64,000 nucleotides of DNA, taken from NCBI GenBank assembly GCA_002452405.1, contig DKFP01000002.1, positions 235,635 through 299,634 of the forward strand. Direction: 5' to 3'. The notes under the pieces were generated by a model that saw only the letters and a program-made list of their open reading frames with translations, ran no database searches and was not told the DNA's origin. Positions within the stretch are counted from its first letter, which is position 1, and each line of letters opens with the position of its first letter. The DNA is from Deferribacteraceae bacterium UBA6793 (lineage in GTDB: Bacteria > Chrysiogenota > Deferribacteres > Deferribacterales > Geovibrionaceae). Below, piece after piece: positions 32,621 to 42,370 of the stretch. The position numbers and the translations under genes are program-made.

Positions 32621-33823
32621 ATGATACAGAAGATAAACAAGGCGGGTGTATGCGCACCCCTCGGATTCCTCGCAAGCGCGGTAAATGCGGACGTTAAAGG
32701 AAAAGGTAAGGATAAAAAAGACCTCTGCCTCCTCTATTCGGAAGTGCCCTGCAAAACTGCGGCTGTTTTCACAGCGAACACCTTTAAAGCAGCTCCGCTC
32801 AGACACGCCATTAAAGCCATGGAAACCTCAAAAGATTTTCAGGCGGTGCTTGTAAACAGCGGAAACGCCAACGCCTGTACAGGCGAAGCGGGTATCCGGA
32901 ACTGTGAAACACTGGCGGCAGCACTGGCGGACAGCCTCGGCATAGACACGGCAAAGGTGCTGACAGGCTCAACAGGAACCATAGGCGTTCAGCTCCCCGT
33001 TGAACGGATGGCAAAGCACATTGACGAGCTTGTAGACGAACTGGATGACGGCAACTCAGATCTCTTTGCCGAAGCCATAATGACAACCGACACCTTCCCG
33101 AAACAGGCAGGAGTGCTGGTTGAAACGGCTAACGGCGCTTACGTTGTAGCGGGCGTTGCAAAGGGCGCAGGCATGATAGCCCCCAACATGGCAACCATGC
33201 TCTGCTACATCACAACCGACGCGCTGGTTAACGAAAAAAATCTGCAAACTACCCTTTCGGAAGCTGTGAAAGGCTCTTTCAACTCAATTACCGTTGATAA
33301 CGACATGAGCACCAACGACACGGTTATTCTCATGGCAAACGGCATGAGCGGCATTATCCCCGACATGGAAGAGTTTAAAGAAGCTGTCACTCAGGTGTGC
33401 CTTGAGCTTGCCAAAATGATCGTTAAAGACGGCGAAGGCGCTACGAAATTCATCACAGTGAATGTGAAAGGTGCCGACAGCGACGAAGATGCGAAAAAAT
33501 GCGCGTTCCTCATAGCCAATTCCCCACTGGTTAAGACCATGTTCCACGGCGAAGACCCCAACTGGGGCAGGCTGATGGCTTGTGTGGGTGCGAGCGGAGT
33601 CAAAGCGGATGAAAGCACCACAGACCTGTATTTCGAAGACCTTCTCTATGCCAAAGGCGGGCTTATCATCGACGAAAAGATGGAACCGAAAGCCGCAGCT
33701 ATAATGAAACAACAGGAAATAAGTATAACACTGGATTTAAACTGTGGTTTTGGAACTGCACAGGTGTTCACATGCGACCTCAGCAGGGAATACATAGCAA
33801 TTAACGCAGACTATAGAAGCTAA
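32621..33823 (+). CDS. argJ: Bifunctional ornithine acetyltransferase / N-acetylglutamate synthase
   Basis: 400 residues. Autocleavage site in GMIAPNMATMLCYI near residue 195 (Ala-Thr), giving alpha and beta chains with Thr as nucleophile. LVNSGNANACTGEAG, EDPNWGRLMACVGASG and a C-terminal REYIAINADYRS are typical. Recycles acetyl groups in arginine synthesis. ATG 32621 behind CAGGAGACTAC; an in-frame GTG at 32585 lies inside the REP hairpin and was rejected. Terminated by the hairpin at 33834. Confidence 0.96.
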   Translation: MIQKINKAGVCAPLGFLASAVNADVKGKGKDKKDLCLLYSEVPCKTAAVFTANTFKAAPLRHAIKAMETSKDFQAVLVNSGNANACTGEAGIRNCETLAAALADSLGIDTAKVLTGSTGTIGVQLPVERMAKHIDELVDELDDGNSDLFAEAIMTTDTFPKQAGVLVETANGAYVVAGVAKGAGMIAPNMATMLCYITTDALVNEKNLQTTLSEAVKGSFNSITVDNDMSTNDTVILMANGMSGIIPDMEEFKEAVTQVCLELAKMIVKDGEGATKFITVNVKGADSDEDAKKCAFLIANSPLVKTMFHGEDPNWGRLMACVGASGVKADESTTDLYFEDLLYAKGGLIIDEKMEPKAAAIMKQQEISITLDLNCGFGTAQVFTCDLSREYIAINADYRS

Positions 33824-33833
33824 CTAAACAACA

Positions 33834-33860
33834 GCCCCCGCAAAAAACGGGGGCTTCTTT
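33834..33860 (+). terminator. Terminator of argC-argJ
   Basis: GCCCCCG and CGGGGGC pair around CAAAAAA and are followed by TTCTTT. Confidence 0.85.
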
Positions 33861-33889
33861 ACATATTTTGACTTTCATTTTTGTTTTTC

Positions 33890-34090
33890 TGTGTTAAAAT
33901 AACACATTGTCTCATATCGATATATGAGCCGGACTGATGACAAACAACTTAAAACCGATGAGATTGCCGCGTCAGCCTGACGGCTTCCTCGCAATGACAG
34001 TGATTCACGTCTTTGCGAGGACTGAAAGGACGAAGCAATCTAATCTTTCTTAGCCTTTGTCAAAAACCTGTCTCATATCGATATATGAGC
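33890..34090 (+). promoter_or_regulatory. Regulatory region upstream of the Cache histidine kinase with repeated palindromes
   Basis: Contains a perfect inverted repeat TGTGTTA-AAA-TAACACA at 33890-33906 and two exact 22-bp copies of a palindrome (arms CTCATAT and ATATGAG, spacer CGAT) at 33908-33929 and 34069-34090. A REP-like element sits between the copies. The second copy ends 28 bp before the kinase ATG. These look like operator sites of an unknown regulator; no good -35/-10 pair was found. Confidence 0.55.
33960..34042. repeat. REP-like palindrome, copy 5, between two 22-bp direct repeats
   Basis: Begins GAGATTGCCGCGTC and ends GGACGAAGCAATCTAATCT; the inner arms CTCGCAATGAC and GTCTTTGCGAG are inverted. 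It lies between the two operator-like copies at 33908 and 34069. Confidence 0.8.
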
Positions 34091-34118
34091 TTTTATTTAT
34101 TTTGTTGCGGTGACAATT

Positions 34119-35657
34119 ATGAAAACAACCATTCCCGTCTGGGTCAAAGTAGTGCTCCCTATCGGAATATCGGTAACTCTTTTTGTTTTCATAATCTTCG
34201 GAATACACATCCCCGACGTTGAAAAACGCCTTCTGGAACAGAAAAAAGCACAGATTCATGACCTGACCCAGACCGCAATAGACGTTATCGAATATCAATA
34301 CAAACTGTCACAGCAGGGTAAAATCTCTGAAAAAGAGGCAAAAACTCAGGCTGCTGCAATTATCGCCGCAATGAAATTCGGTCCTGAGCGAAAAGACTAT
34401 TTCTGGATAACAAATTATGAACCCCGAATGGTGGTTCACCCATACCGCCCCGACCTGAACGGCAAGATGCTGGACGATTTTGCCGACCCGAAAGGAAAAC
34501 ACCTCTTCAACGAGATGGTGCAGGCTGTGAAGCTGAGCGGTGAAGGCTACGTTGACTACATGTGGCAATGGAAGGACGACGCAGGCACCGTGATACCGAA
34601 AATATCCTATGTAAAATCATTCCCTGAATGGAAATGGGTCGTCGGCACAGGCATATACATCAACGATATTAAAAAAGAGGCGGCGTCACAGGTTGCCAAG
34701 CTGATATTCTACACCATATCAATATTCTTCTTTATCCTTATCCTCTCCGGCTACACGATAATGTCCGGCGTGCACACCAACGAGTCGCTGGTTCTGCGCG
34801 AAAAGGAGCTGGAGGCTCTCAATCACGAACTGGAAGACCGCGTAGCGGCACGCACAAAAGACCTGAGAGATTCTCTGGAAGATCTGAAGCGCGCCCAGAA
34901 TCAACTTATCGAAGCAGAAAAAATGGCTTCACTGGGAAATCTGGTGGCGGGCGTTGCACACGAAATAAACACTCCGGTGGGGATAGGCGTCACCACCGCA
35001 ACTTTTCTCGAAGACAAACTGAAAGAGCTTACTTCCGCCTACAACGCCGGTCAGATGAAAAAAAGCGATCTGGACAAATTTTTTGAAACGTCTGAACAGT
35101 CTCTTCGCAGCATATCCGCAAACCTGCTGAGAGCGGGCGCTCTGGTGCGCAGTTTCAAACAGGTTGCAGTTGACCAGTCCAGCGAGCATCCGCGCACTTT
35201 CAACATTAAGAGCTATTTCAACGATATACTGCAAAGCCTCAGTCCGCGGCTGAAAAATACCGGACATAAAATCTACCTGCACGCACCTGATGACCTCTCA
35301 ATAGAATCCTATCCCGGCGCGTTCATGCAGATTTTCAGCAACCTGATAATCAACAGTCTGCTGCACGGTTTCGACGAGATTGAGAACGGAGTCATAGAGA
35401 TAAAGGCGGAGATGGAGGAAAACAGCCTTGTTTTTACATACACAGACAACGGCGTCGGCATGAATGACGAACAGCTCACCCGTATATACGAACCATTTTA
35501 CACAACAAAACGCAATGCGGGCGGGTCGGGACTGGGTATGAACATAGTATACAATCTGGTCAGCAGAAAGCTGAACGGTACTATAAAAACACAAAGCAAA
35601 CCTGGGCAGGGAACAACGTTTATCATAACCATGCCTGTTAAGGGAGAGAAGAAATGA
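34119..35657 (+). CDS. Cache-domain sensor histidine kinase
   Basis: 512 residues. TM1 at about 8-28, a periplasmic single-Cache domain (about 30-190: YFWITNYEPRMVVHPYRPDL, then FPEWKWVVGTGIYI), TM2 at about 200-222, a coiled linker, HisKA with phospho-acceptor His in AGVAHEINTPVG near residue 285, and HATPase (SNLIINSLLHG, GVGMNDEQL, GSGLGMNIVYNL). ATG 34119 was preferred to GTG 34110 because GGTGA precedes it by five bases. Its stop overlaps the next gene by 4 bp (ATGA), so it pairs with the REC-HD-GYP regulator. Cache ligands are small molecules such as acetate or pyruvate; the ligand here is unknown. Confidence 0.9.
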   Translation: MKTTIPVWVKVVLPIGISVTLFVFIIFGIHIPDVEKRLLEQKKAQIHDLTQTAIDVIEYQYKLSQQGKISEKEAKTQAAAIIAAMKFGPERKDYFWITNYEPRMVVHPYRPDLNGKMLDDFADPKGKHLFNEMVQAVKLSGEGYVDYMWQWKDDAGTVIPKISYVKSFPEWKWVVGTGIYINDIKKEAASQVAKLIFYTISIFFFILILSGYTIMSGVHTNESLVLREKELEALNHELEDRVAARTKDLRDSLEDLKRAQNQLIEAEKMASLGNLVAGVAHEINTPVGIGVTTATFLEDKLKELTSAYNAGQMKKSDLDKFFETSEQSLRSISANLLRAGALVRSFKQVAVDQSSEHPRTFNIKSYFNDILQSLSPRLKNTGHKIYLHAPDDLSIESYPGAFMQIFSNLIINSLLHGFDEIENGVIEIKAEMEENSLVFTYTDNGVGMNDEQLTRIYEPFYTTKRNAGGSGLGMNIVYNLVSRKLNGTIKTQSKPGQGTTFIITMPVKGEKK

Positions 35658-37219
35658 CTGACAGCGGCGATAACCTTATTTTTGCACCGGAAGACGACCT
35701 TGACAGCCCAATGGCAAGCCATGGCGAAGAGTTTTGGAAAGTTCTGATTGTAGACGACGAACCGGACATCCATACCACCACTAAGATGGTTCTCGATGAT
35801 TTCTTGTTCGAAGACAAAAAACTGAAATTCTACAGTGCCTATTCCGCAAAGGAAGCAATCGATATAATGAACCAGATAAAGGACTTCGCCGTTATACTTC
35901 TTGACGTGGTGATGGAAAGTAACATAGCGGGACTTAATCTTGCGAAAATTATACGCGGAGAAATGGGCAACAGGTTCAGCAGGATAATCCTGCGCACCGG
36001 ACAGCCCGGCGAAGCGCCGGAAAAAAAGGTTATAGCCGAATACGACATAAACGACTACAAAAACAAGGCGGAACTGACCAGCCAGCAGCTTTACACAACG
36101 ATGTTCTCCGCCCTGCGCTCATACCGCGACCTGCGCATAATAAACCGAAACAGCGAGGGTCTGAAACAGATAATCAACTCCACAGCAAACCTTTTCCAGC
36201 GGCAGAATCTCGAACAGCTCGCACAGGGTGTTCTGACTCAGGTGGTTTCTATACTGGGACTGGAAAACTCTTACTATGTCAGCACATCAGGCTTCACAGC
36301 CGCGCGCACAGGGGAGAGCGATTTCCGCATTATAGCAGCAACAGGAAGGTTCACTCACTGCATCGGTGCAAATATAGATACCTGCACCCCCATCCCCACA
36401 GAAATTGTACCCTATCTTAAAGAAGCAGTCATAAAAGAGAAAAGCGGTTTCATAGACAGCCACTATGTCGGCTATTTCCCTACTATGAAGGACAAAATAC
36501 ACCTGCTTTTCATAGAGGACTGTTCAAAGGATCTCGGTCCGGAGATTGAAAACCTGCTCACCATATTCAACCACAACGCAGGGATAGCCTTTGACAACGT
36601 AATACTTAACAAAGAAATACAGGAAACCCAGCTCGACATCATCCATCACCTCGGCGAAGTTGTGGAGAGCCGCTCCAAAGAGACCGCTTATCACGTTAAG
36701 CGAGTTTCAGAATATACATACACCATCGCAATTGAAATGGGATTTCCCGAAGAACAGGCACAGCTTTTCAAGATGGCTTCACCCATGCACGACATAGGCA
36801 AGATTGGTATTTCAGACTCAATCTTACTGAAACCCGACAAACTCAGCCACGACGAAATGAGTATCATGCGCACCCACACGGAAATAGGATACAACATGCT
36901 GAAAAACTCGTCCCGTCCCCTGCTCCAGACAAGCGCCGTCATAGCCCGTGACCACCACGAATACTGGGACGGAAGCGGATACCCCAGAGGTATCGCCGGC
37001 GAGGAAATACACCCGTCTGCAAGAATTGTATGTCTGGCAGATGTTTACGATGCTTTGGGAAGCAAGCGCGTATATAAGGACGCATGGGCTGAAGATGATG
37101 TCCTTCAGTTTATAGAGAACAACCGGGAAAAAATGTTCGACCCGAAAGCTGTTGACGCGCTCATCAGCGCCTACGACAGAATAACTCAGATTAAAGAGCG
37201 CTACAAAGACCCGGAATGA
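35654..37219 (+). CDS. Response regulator: REC-DUF3369-HD-GYP c-di-GMP phosphodiesterase
   Basis: 521 residues. REC at about residues 28-160 with the phospho-acceptor Asp in VILLDVVMES, a DUF3369 (GAF-like) middle region at about 175-310, and an HD-GYP domain at about 335-500 with all core motifs: HVKRVSEY, MHDIGKIG, RTHTEIGYNML and HHEYWDGSGYPRG. HD-GYP domains hydrolyse c-di-GMP. Start overlaps the kinase gene, so it is its cognate output. Precedes the hydrogenase 2 genes by 220 bp. Confidence 0.93.
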   Translation: MTDSGDNLIFAPEDDLDSPMASHGEEFWKVLIVDDEPDIHTTTKMVLDDFLFEDKKLKFYSAYSAKEAIDIMNQIKDFAVILLDVVMESNIAGLNLAKIIRGEMGNRFSRIILRTGQPGEAPEKKVIAEYDINDYKNKAELTSQQLYTTMFSALRSYRDLRIINRNSEGLKQIINSTANLFQRQNLEQLAQGVLTQVVSILGLENSYYVSTSGFTAARTGESDFRIIAATGRFTHCIGANIDTCTPIPTEIVPYLKEAVIKEKSGFIDSHYVGYFPTMKDKIHLLFIEDCSKDLGPEIENLLTIFNHNAGIAFDNVILNKEIQETQLDIIHHLGEVVESRSKETAYHVKRVSEYTYTIAIEMGFPEEQAQLFKMASPMHDIGKIGISDSILLKPDKLSHDEMSIMRTHTEIGYNMLKNSSRPLLQTSAVIARDHHEYWDGSGYPRGIAGEEIHPSARIVCLADVYDALGSKRVYKDAWAEDDVLQFIENNREKMFDPKAVDALISAYDRITQIKERYKDPE

Positions 37220-37340
37220 ACATAGGTAATTAAATAAACCCGCACTATCAGGTAGGGAAATATCACATAAACATAGAATAAAATTATATTACCTATAATT
37301 ATAAGGCGTTTAACCATTTTGAACAAATGCATAAGATTAA

Positions 37341-37370
37341 TTGACACCTTGTGTCTATATTTGCTAAACT
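37341..37370 (+). promoter_or_regulatory. Sigma-70-type promoter of the hydrogenase 2 signalling operon
   Basis: TTGACA at 37341-37346, 18 bp spacer, TAAACT at 37365-37370, about 70 bp upstream of the small-subunit ATG at 37440. Farther upstream a wide inverted repeat ATAGGTAAT (37222-37230) / ATTACCTAT (37288-37296) may be an operator, tentative. Confidence 0.6.
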
Positions 37371-37439
37371 TTTTTAGAAAATACGCGCTCTAAATACGCA
37401 TATTTTCATTATTATTTAATTTTCTCATTGGAGAAACCT

Positions 37440-38375
37440 ATGAAAAACGTCTACTGGCTGCATTGCGGCGGCTGTGATGGCGACAGTGTCTCTCTGCTTA
37501 ATCTGGATAAGCCCAATCTGGTTGATATTTTCGTTGATCTTGAAATCAACCCTCTTTATCACCCTTCCCTATCAATCAAAACCCACAAGGAACAACACGA
37601 ACTGCTGGAATCTCTTCAGGACGGCTCCACCCCTCTGGACATCCTCGTTGTAGAAGGTAATGTTCTGAAAGGACCGGCAAGCACAGGCATGTTCGACCTG
37701 AAGTTCGGCGTTCCTAAAAAAAACATACTCATGTCTCTTGCTAAAAAAGCACAGTACATAATTGCACTTGGCACATGTGCATCTTTCGGCGGTATAGGCG
37801 TCGGGTCTGAAACACAGGCAACGGGAATCCAGTTCACCAGAAAGGAAAAGGGCGGACTCCTCGGCGCTGACTACATTTCAGGCGGCGGACTGCCCGTGAT
37901 AAACCTGCCCGGCTGCCCATGCCACCCTGAAATCTTCACCAGCATACTCGCCATGCTCAACAGCGGCATAGAAATAGAGATGGATGAGTACAACCGCCCG
38001 CTGGCATGGTACGGAATGATGGTGCATCAGGGCTGCACGCGCAACGAATATCACGAATACCGTGTTGAAGAGAATGACTTCGGTGAAAAGGGCTGTCTGT
38101 TCTTCCACCTCGGCTGCCACGGACCACTCACAGGCGGTTCCTGCAACAAGCTGCTCTGGAGCAAACGCTCATCAAAGCCAAGAGTCGGCGTACCCTGCTT
38201 CGGATGTAATAATCCGGATTTTCCGCAGGAATACCCATTCTTTGATACAAAGAATATAGAAGGAATTCCCATAGCTCTGCCAAACGGCATCAGCCGCGCA
38301 CATTACATGGTGTACAAAGGCATGGCTGCCGCCGCCGCTCCCCTGCGGCTTAAAAAGCGCCAGACAAGGATATAG
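37440..38375 (+). CDS. [NiFe] hydrogenase 2 small subunit (cytoplasmic, group 2-like)
   Basis: 311 residues. No signal peptide: it starts directly with MKNVYWLHCGGCDGDSVSLL. Cluster ligands HCGGC, GTCASFGGIG, PGCPCHPE, HQGCTRNEYHEY, GCLFFHLGCHGP, GSCNKLLW and PCFGC are all present. The short N-terminus and small-then-large order resemble cytoplasmic group 2 (sensory or cyanobacterial-uptake-like) enzymes. The upstream TTG at 37428 overlaps the Shine-Dalgarno, so ATG 37440 was chosen. 9 bp before the large-subunit gene. Confidence 0.92.
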   Translation: MKNVYWLHCGGCDGDSVSLLNLDKPNLVDIFVDLEINPLYHPSLSIKTHKEQHELLESLQDGSTPLDILVVEGNVLKGPASTGMFDLKFGVPKKNILMSLAKKAQYIIALGTCASFGGIGVGSETQATGIQFTRKEKGGLLGADYISGGGLPVINLPGCPCHPEIFTSILAMLNSGIEIEMDEYNRPLAWYGMMVHQGCTRNEYHEYRVEENDFGEKGCLFFHLGCHGPLTGGSCNKLLWSKRSSKPRVGVPCFGCNNPDFPQEYPFFDTKNIEGIPIALPNGISRAHYMVYKGMAAAAAPLRLKKRQTRI

Positions 38376-38384
38376 GAGCCCCCC

Positions 38385-39917
38385 ATGGCAAAAATAACAT
38401 GCAGTTTCCCCGTAAACAGGGTTGAGGGCGACCTCACGCTGCAAATAGACTTCGAAAACAATACCGTTGTGCAGGCGCGCAGCGTCGGCACCCTTTACAG
38501 AGGATTTGAAAAGATAATGCGCGGGCGCGGTGCTCTGGACGGGCTTGTCATAACCCCCAGAATATGCGGCATATGCAGTCTGTCACATCTTACGGCGGCA
38601 TCTGCTGCTCTGGACAGCCTCTGCGGAACAACACCGCCCGACAACGCACTGCGCATAAAGAACATCACAGGCATGATGGAGATGATCCAGAGCGACATCC
38701 GCCAGTCGGTGCTTATGTTCATGCCGGATTTCGTTAACCCCGCATACGCCTCAAACCCGCTTTACACTGAGGCGGCAATGAGATACGCACCTCTCAGGGG
38801 CACAAGATGCGCCTCCGCAGTTAAAAGCTCCGCAACCATAGTGGAGATAATCGCCATCCTCGGCGGTCAGTGGCCCCACACCTCTTTCATGGTGCCAGGA
38901 GGTGTTACAAACGTACCCACGATTCACGACATAGTACAATGCAGACACCTTATAATCAGATGCATGAAGTCATACGAGGAACAGATACTCGGATGCAGCG
39001 TCGAACGGTTCAACGATATAAGCACTAAGCGGGAGCTTGACGAATGGCTCGCCGCATCTTCTGAACACAGCGAAAGCGACATGGGATTTCTCATCCGTTT
39101 CGGCAGAAGCATAGGACTTGACGCAATCGGCGGAAGTTACGGAGATTTCCTTTCATACGGCGCTTTCGACATACCCACCGACTCCGATGTAACCCCACGC
39201 CACGGCAGGGAAAAACTCATACGCTGCGGATATGCGGAAGGAACGAATGTTATGGAGTTCGACCAGAGCCGCATAGCCGAGGCGATATCCCATTCATGGT
39301 TCAACGGATATGAAGGCGCAAGACACCCCTTCGAAGGCATGACGGAGCCGGAAGCAAGCGGAGAGGAAGGAAAAAAATATTCATGGGTCAAGGCGCCGCG
39401 CTACGAAGGAAAACCTGTCGAAACGGGACCTCTGGCTCAGATGGTGATAAACGGTATCCCGCTCTTTACGGAGCTGGTAAAAACCGAAGGCGCGTCCGCT
39501 CTCACAAGACAGATAGCAAGACTGGCACGCCCTGCAAGGCTCTTCCCAAAAGCTCTGGCGTGGATAGACGAGATGGCAAAACTGCTCGGCAGTTCCCGGT
39601 TTTACACCCCATACAAAGAGATACCTGACGGACGCGGAATAGGACTTACAGACGCCGCAAGGGGAGCTCTGGGTCACTGGATAATAGTTGAAGACAGGAT
39701 GATCAAAAAATATCAGATAATAACCCCGACCGCATGGAACGGGTCGCCGCGGGACGACGCGGGACTGCCCGGCGCATGGGAAAAGGCACTGGAGGGAGTG
39801 AAAGTGGCGGACACCGACAACCCTATCGAAATCGGACACATCATCCGCTCGTTCGACCCCTGCCTTGTCTGCGCTGTACACAGGCTGGACAGCGGGAAAA
39901 AGATATTCATATGCTAA
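38385..39917 (+). CDS. [NiFe] hydrogenase 2 large subunit
   Basis: 510 residues. NRVEGDLTLQIDFENN, first Ni-ligand motif RICGICSLSH near residue 61 and last motif DPCLVCAVH near residue 490. Eleven residues follow the final His (RLDSGKKIFIC), a shorter and different tail from that of exported hydrogenases. All Ni and Fe ligand cysteines are intact, so it should bind H2. Group 2 affinity is suggested by FDPCLVCxVH. Immediately followed by a PAS kinase, as in HupUV-HupT or HoxBC-HoxJ systems. Confidence 0.92.
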   Translation: MAKITCSFPVNRVEGDLTLQIDFENNTVVQARSVGTLYRGFEKIMRGRGALDGLVITPRICGICSLSHLTAASAALDSLCGTTPPDNALRIKNITGMMEMIQSDIRQSVLMFMPDFVNPAYASNPLYTEAAMRYAPLRGTRCASAVKSSATIVEIIAILGGQWPHTSFMVPGGVTNVPTIHDIVQCRHLIIRCMKSYEEQILGCSVERFNDISTKRELDEWLAASSEHSESDMGFLIRFGRSIGLDAIGGSYGDFLSYGAFDIPTDSDVTPRHGREKLIRCGYAEGTNVMEFDQSRIAEAISHSWFNGYEGARHPFEGMTEPEASGEEGKKYSWVKAPRYEGKPVETGPLAQMVINGIPLFTELVKTEGASALTRQIARLARPARLFPKALAWIDEMAKLLGSSRFYTPYKEIPDGRGIGLTDAARGALGHWIIVEDRMIKKYQIITPTAWNGSPRDDAGLPGAWEKALEGVKVADTDNPIEIGHIIRSFDPCLVCAVHRLDSGKKIFIC

Positions 39918-39954
39918 AAAGGACTGACAGAATCGTCAGCCGGGACGGCTACCT

Positions 39955-41973
39955 ATGGAATATCAGGATATGGAGAGTATCAGAAACAGTATGATTGACG
40001 GCAAAATAGTCGAAAAACTTATGTCTGAAAATAATCTGCTGCGCTCAGAGGTTCGTGTTTCACACGAGGCGGCGGAAATTACCACCAGACTGGTAATAGA
40101 ACAGTTTGAAAAAGCGGAATCGCTCATGCAGAAATTCGAGTCTGCAAGCGGTTTTCTGAAAGCTGTCATGGACGCCGCAATGCAGATGTCCATCATCGCA
40201 ACCGACCTTGACGGAAAGATCATCCTTTTTAACCGCGGAGCGGAGTTTATGCTGGGCTATACCGAAAAAGAAGCCCGTCAGATGAGCTTTTTCGACATAT
40301 TCGACAACAAGGAACTGCTGAACAACTGCGTTACCCTCATGGCAAACACCGACACCCTGATGTCCGACAGGGAAAAACACGCTGAGGTCATTTCACATAT
40401 ATCATCACAGATAAACGAAGGGGTCTTCTGCCGCAGAAACGGAAGCCGTTTCCCGGTCAGCTTTGCCATAACCCCTATAAAGGAGAACGGACAAATAGTC
40501 GGCTGTCTCTCCGTCGCCATGGACATTTCGACGCTGAAACACGCTGAAAGCGAGCTCCAGCGGGCTTATCAGAATATATCGGAAGCCAACGAAAGGCTTC
40601 AGAAACTGGACAAGCTCAAGTCCGATTTCCTCTCCTCCGTTTCCCACGAACTCAGAACGCCGCTGACATCAATACGGGGTTTCTCAAAACTCATCGGAAA
40701 AGATTTCGAGCGGTTCTTCGTGCCACTTGTGGGGGAAAACACGGCGCTGGCAGCAAAATCTGAAAAGATAAAAGAGAACCTCTCCATAATTCTCAGTGAA
40801 ACTGAAAGACTCACGAGACTCATAAACGATGTGCTCGACCTTTCGAAGATAGAATCACAGAAGGCGCAGTGGCGCGAGGAGCCGGTGAACATGACCGAAA
40901 TGCTCCGCCACGCGGTGAACGCTGCCAAAGGGCAGTTCGACGACAGACCGGAACTGGAGATGATAACCGACATTCCCGAAGCCCTGCCCTACGTCTTCGG
41001 CGACTATGACCGCTTCGTTCAGGTCACTGTCAACCTTCTGAACAACGCTTCGAAATTCACCAAAGCGGGCAGCGTAACCGTCAGCGCATACGAAACAGGC
41101 AGCGGATTTGTTCAGGTGGACGTGAAGGACACAGGCTGCGGTTTCCCGGAAGAGGAAGCAGTGGCGGTTTTCGACAAGTTCCGTCAGGTCTGCCACGGAG
41201 ACACACTTGAGGAAAAACCCACAGGCACAGGACTGGGGCTTTCAATTTCACACGAAATAATAACCCGTTTCGGCGGAAAAATATGGGCTCGCTCCGCGCT
41301 TAATCAGGGCAGCACGTTCAGCTTTACCCTGCCCGCGATGATTCAGGAAACAGGAATGAACGAAGCCGCAGACAACGCGGACGGCAAGCTGATTCTCGTC
41401 GTTGACGACGAAATGGCGATACGCTCTCTGCTGACGCAGTTTTTCACTTCATACGGCTTCCGCGTCGCCACTGCCGACAACGGCAAAACAGCCATCGACA
41501 TGGCGAAAAAATATACGCCTGATCTTATAACTATGGATATCGCGATGCCGGTTATGGACGGCAAAACAGCCATCGACAGTATGAAACAGGACGAAAAACT
41601 AAAGGATATACCGATTGTGGTGCTATCCGCATTCAACGACAGCTTCGCCGCCAACGGGGACGTCGTTTTTGACAAGCCCATAAACGAACAGAGACTGATT
41701 GACAGTGTTTTTATGCTGATAAATAAAGAAAAACTTAAAGATTGCCATGCCTGCCTGATAATATGCAGACAGGACTGCGGACGCAGTGTCGAAATTCCTT
41801 CCATCTCTCCGAAAAACGCCGAGATGTGCCAGCCGCACGATCTCGAAATTAAACTGGAGAACGGTTACAAGGGTCTGGTGGTGATTCCCGCCGATATGAT
41901 GGACTACGTTGACCTGCACAGGATAAGCTCATACGAGAACATACAGCTGCTCATTCTGCCGCATAAACAGTGA
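39955..41973 (+). CDS. PAS hybrid histidine kinase with REC domain, next to hydrogenase 2
   Basis: 672 residues and no membrane helix. N-terminal helix, PAS at about residues 70-195 (AAMQMSIIATDLDGKIILFN, GCLSVAMDIS), coiled linker, HisKA with His in SSVSHELRTPLTSIRGF near 227, HATPase (LNNASKFTKAG, DTGCGFPEEE, GTGLGLSISHEI), REC at about 478-600 (LVVDDEMAIRS, Asp in LITMDIAMPVMDG), and an unassigned tail of about 75 residues with CHACLIICRQDC. In HoxJ/HupT the PAS region contacts the sensory hydrogenase; a similar contact is plausible here. 37 bp after the large subunit. Confidence 0.93.
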   Translation: MEYQDMESIRNSMIDGKIVEKLMSENNLLRSEVRVSHEAAEITTRLVIEQFEKAESLMQKFESASGFLKAVMDAAMQMSIIATDLDGKIILFNRGAEFMLGYTEKEARQMSFFDIFDNKELLNNCVTLMANTDTLMSDREKHAEVISHISSQINEGVFCRRNGSRFPVSFAITPIKENGQIVGCLSVAMDISTLKHAESELQRAYQNISEANERLQKLDKLKSDFLSSVSHELRTPLTSIRGFSKLIGKDFERFFVPLVGENTALAAKSEKIKENLSIILSETERLTRLINDVLDLSKIESQKAQWREEPVNMTEMLRHAVNAAKGQFDDRPELEMITDIPEALPYVFGDYDRFVQVTVNLLNNASKFTKAGSVTVSAYETGSGFVQVDVKDTGCGFPEEEAVAVFDKFRQVCHGDTLEEKPTGTGLGLSISHEIITRFGGKIWARSALNQGSTFSFTLPAMIQETGMNEAADNADGKLILVVDDEMAIRSLLTQFFTSYGFRVATADNGKTAIDMAKKYTPDLITMDIAMPVMDGKTAIDSMKQDEKLKDIPIVVLSAFNDSFAANGDVVFDKPINEQRLIDSVFMLINKEKLKDCHACLIICRQDCGRSVEIPSISPKNAEMCQPHDLEIKLENGYKGLVVIPADMMDYVDLHRISSYENIQLLILPHKQ

Positions 41974-41983
41974 GGTTTATAAA

Positions 41984-42370
41984 ATGAAACGTATTCTGAT
42001 TGTGGACGATGAAGTCCACATCCGCTCGCTCCTTGAGCAGACGCTTGAAGACATTGAGTTTCTCCACAATGCCGAAGTGGAAATTCATCAGGCGTCCGAC
42101 GGGAAGAACGGACTGGAAATGATTGCATCCATACGCCCGGATCTTGTTTTTCTCGACGTCATGATGCCGGAAATGAACGGATACGAGGTCTGCAAAGTTG
42201 TGAAATCCGACAGCGAGCTTCAGCGGACGCTGATAATAATGCTCACTGCAAAGGGTCAGGAAACAGACAGAGAAAAGGGTGTCTGCTACGGTGCGGACTA
42301 TTTCATGACCAAACCGTTCGACCCTGACGAAGTTCTTGAACTTGCGGGGAAACTCCTTGGATTCGCCTGA
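41984..42370 (+). CDS. Single-domain response regulator
   Basis: 128 residues, a CheY-like REC alone. RILIVDDEVHIRSLLEQTL, phospho-acceptor Asp in DLVFLDVMMPEMNGYEV near residue 54, and MLTAKGQ and TKPFDPDE for the Thr and Lys positions. Starts 10 bp after the hybrid kinase; its last 14 bp overlap the HD-GYP gene. Probably a phosphorelay intermediate between kinase and HD-GYP protein. Confidence 0.93.
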   Translation: MKRILIVDDEVHIRSLLEQTLEDIEFLHNAEVEIHQASDGKNGLEMIASIRPDLVFLDVMMPEMNGYEVCKVVKSDSELQRTLIIMLTAKGQETDREKGVCYGADYFMTKPFDPDEVLELAGKLLGFA

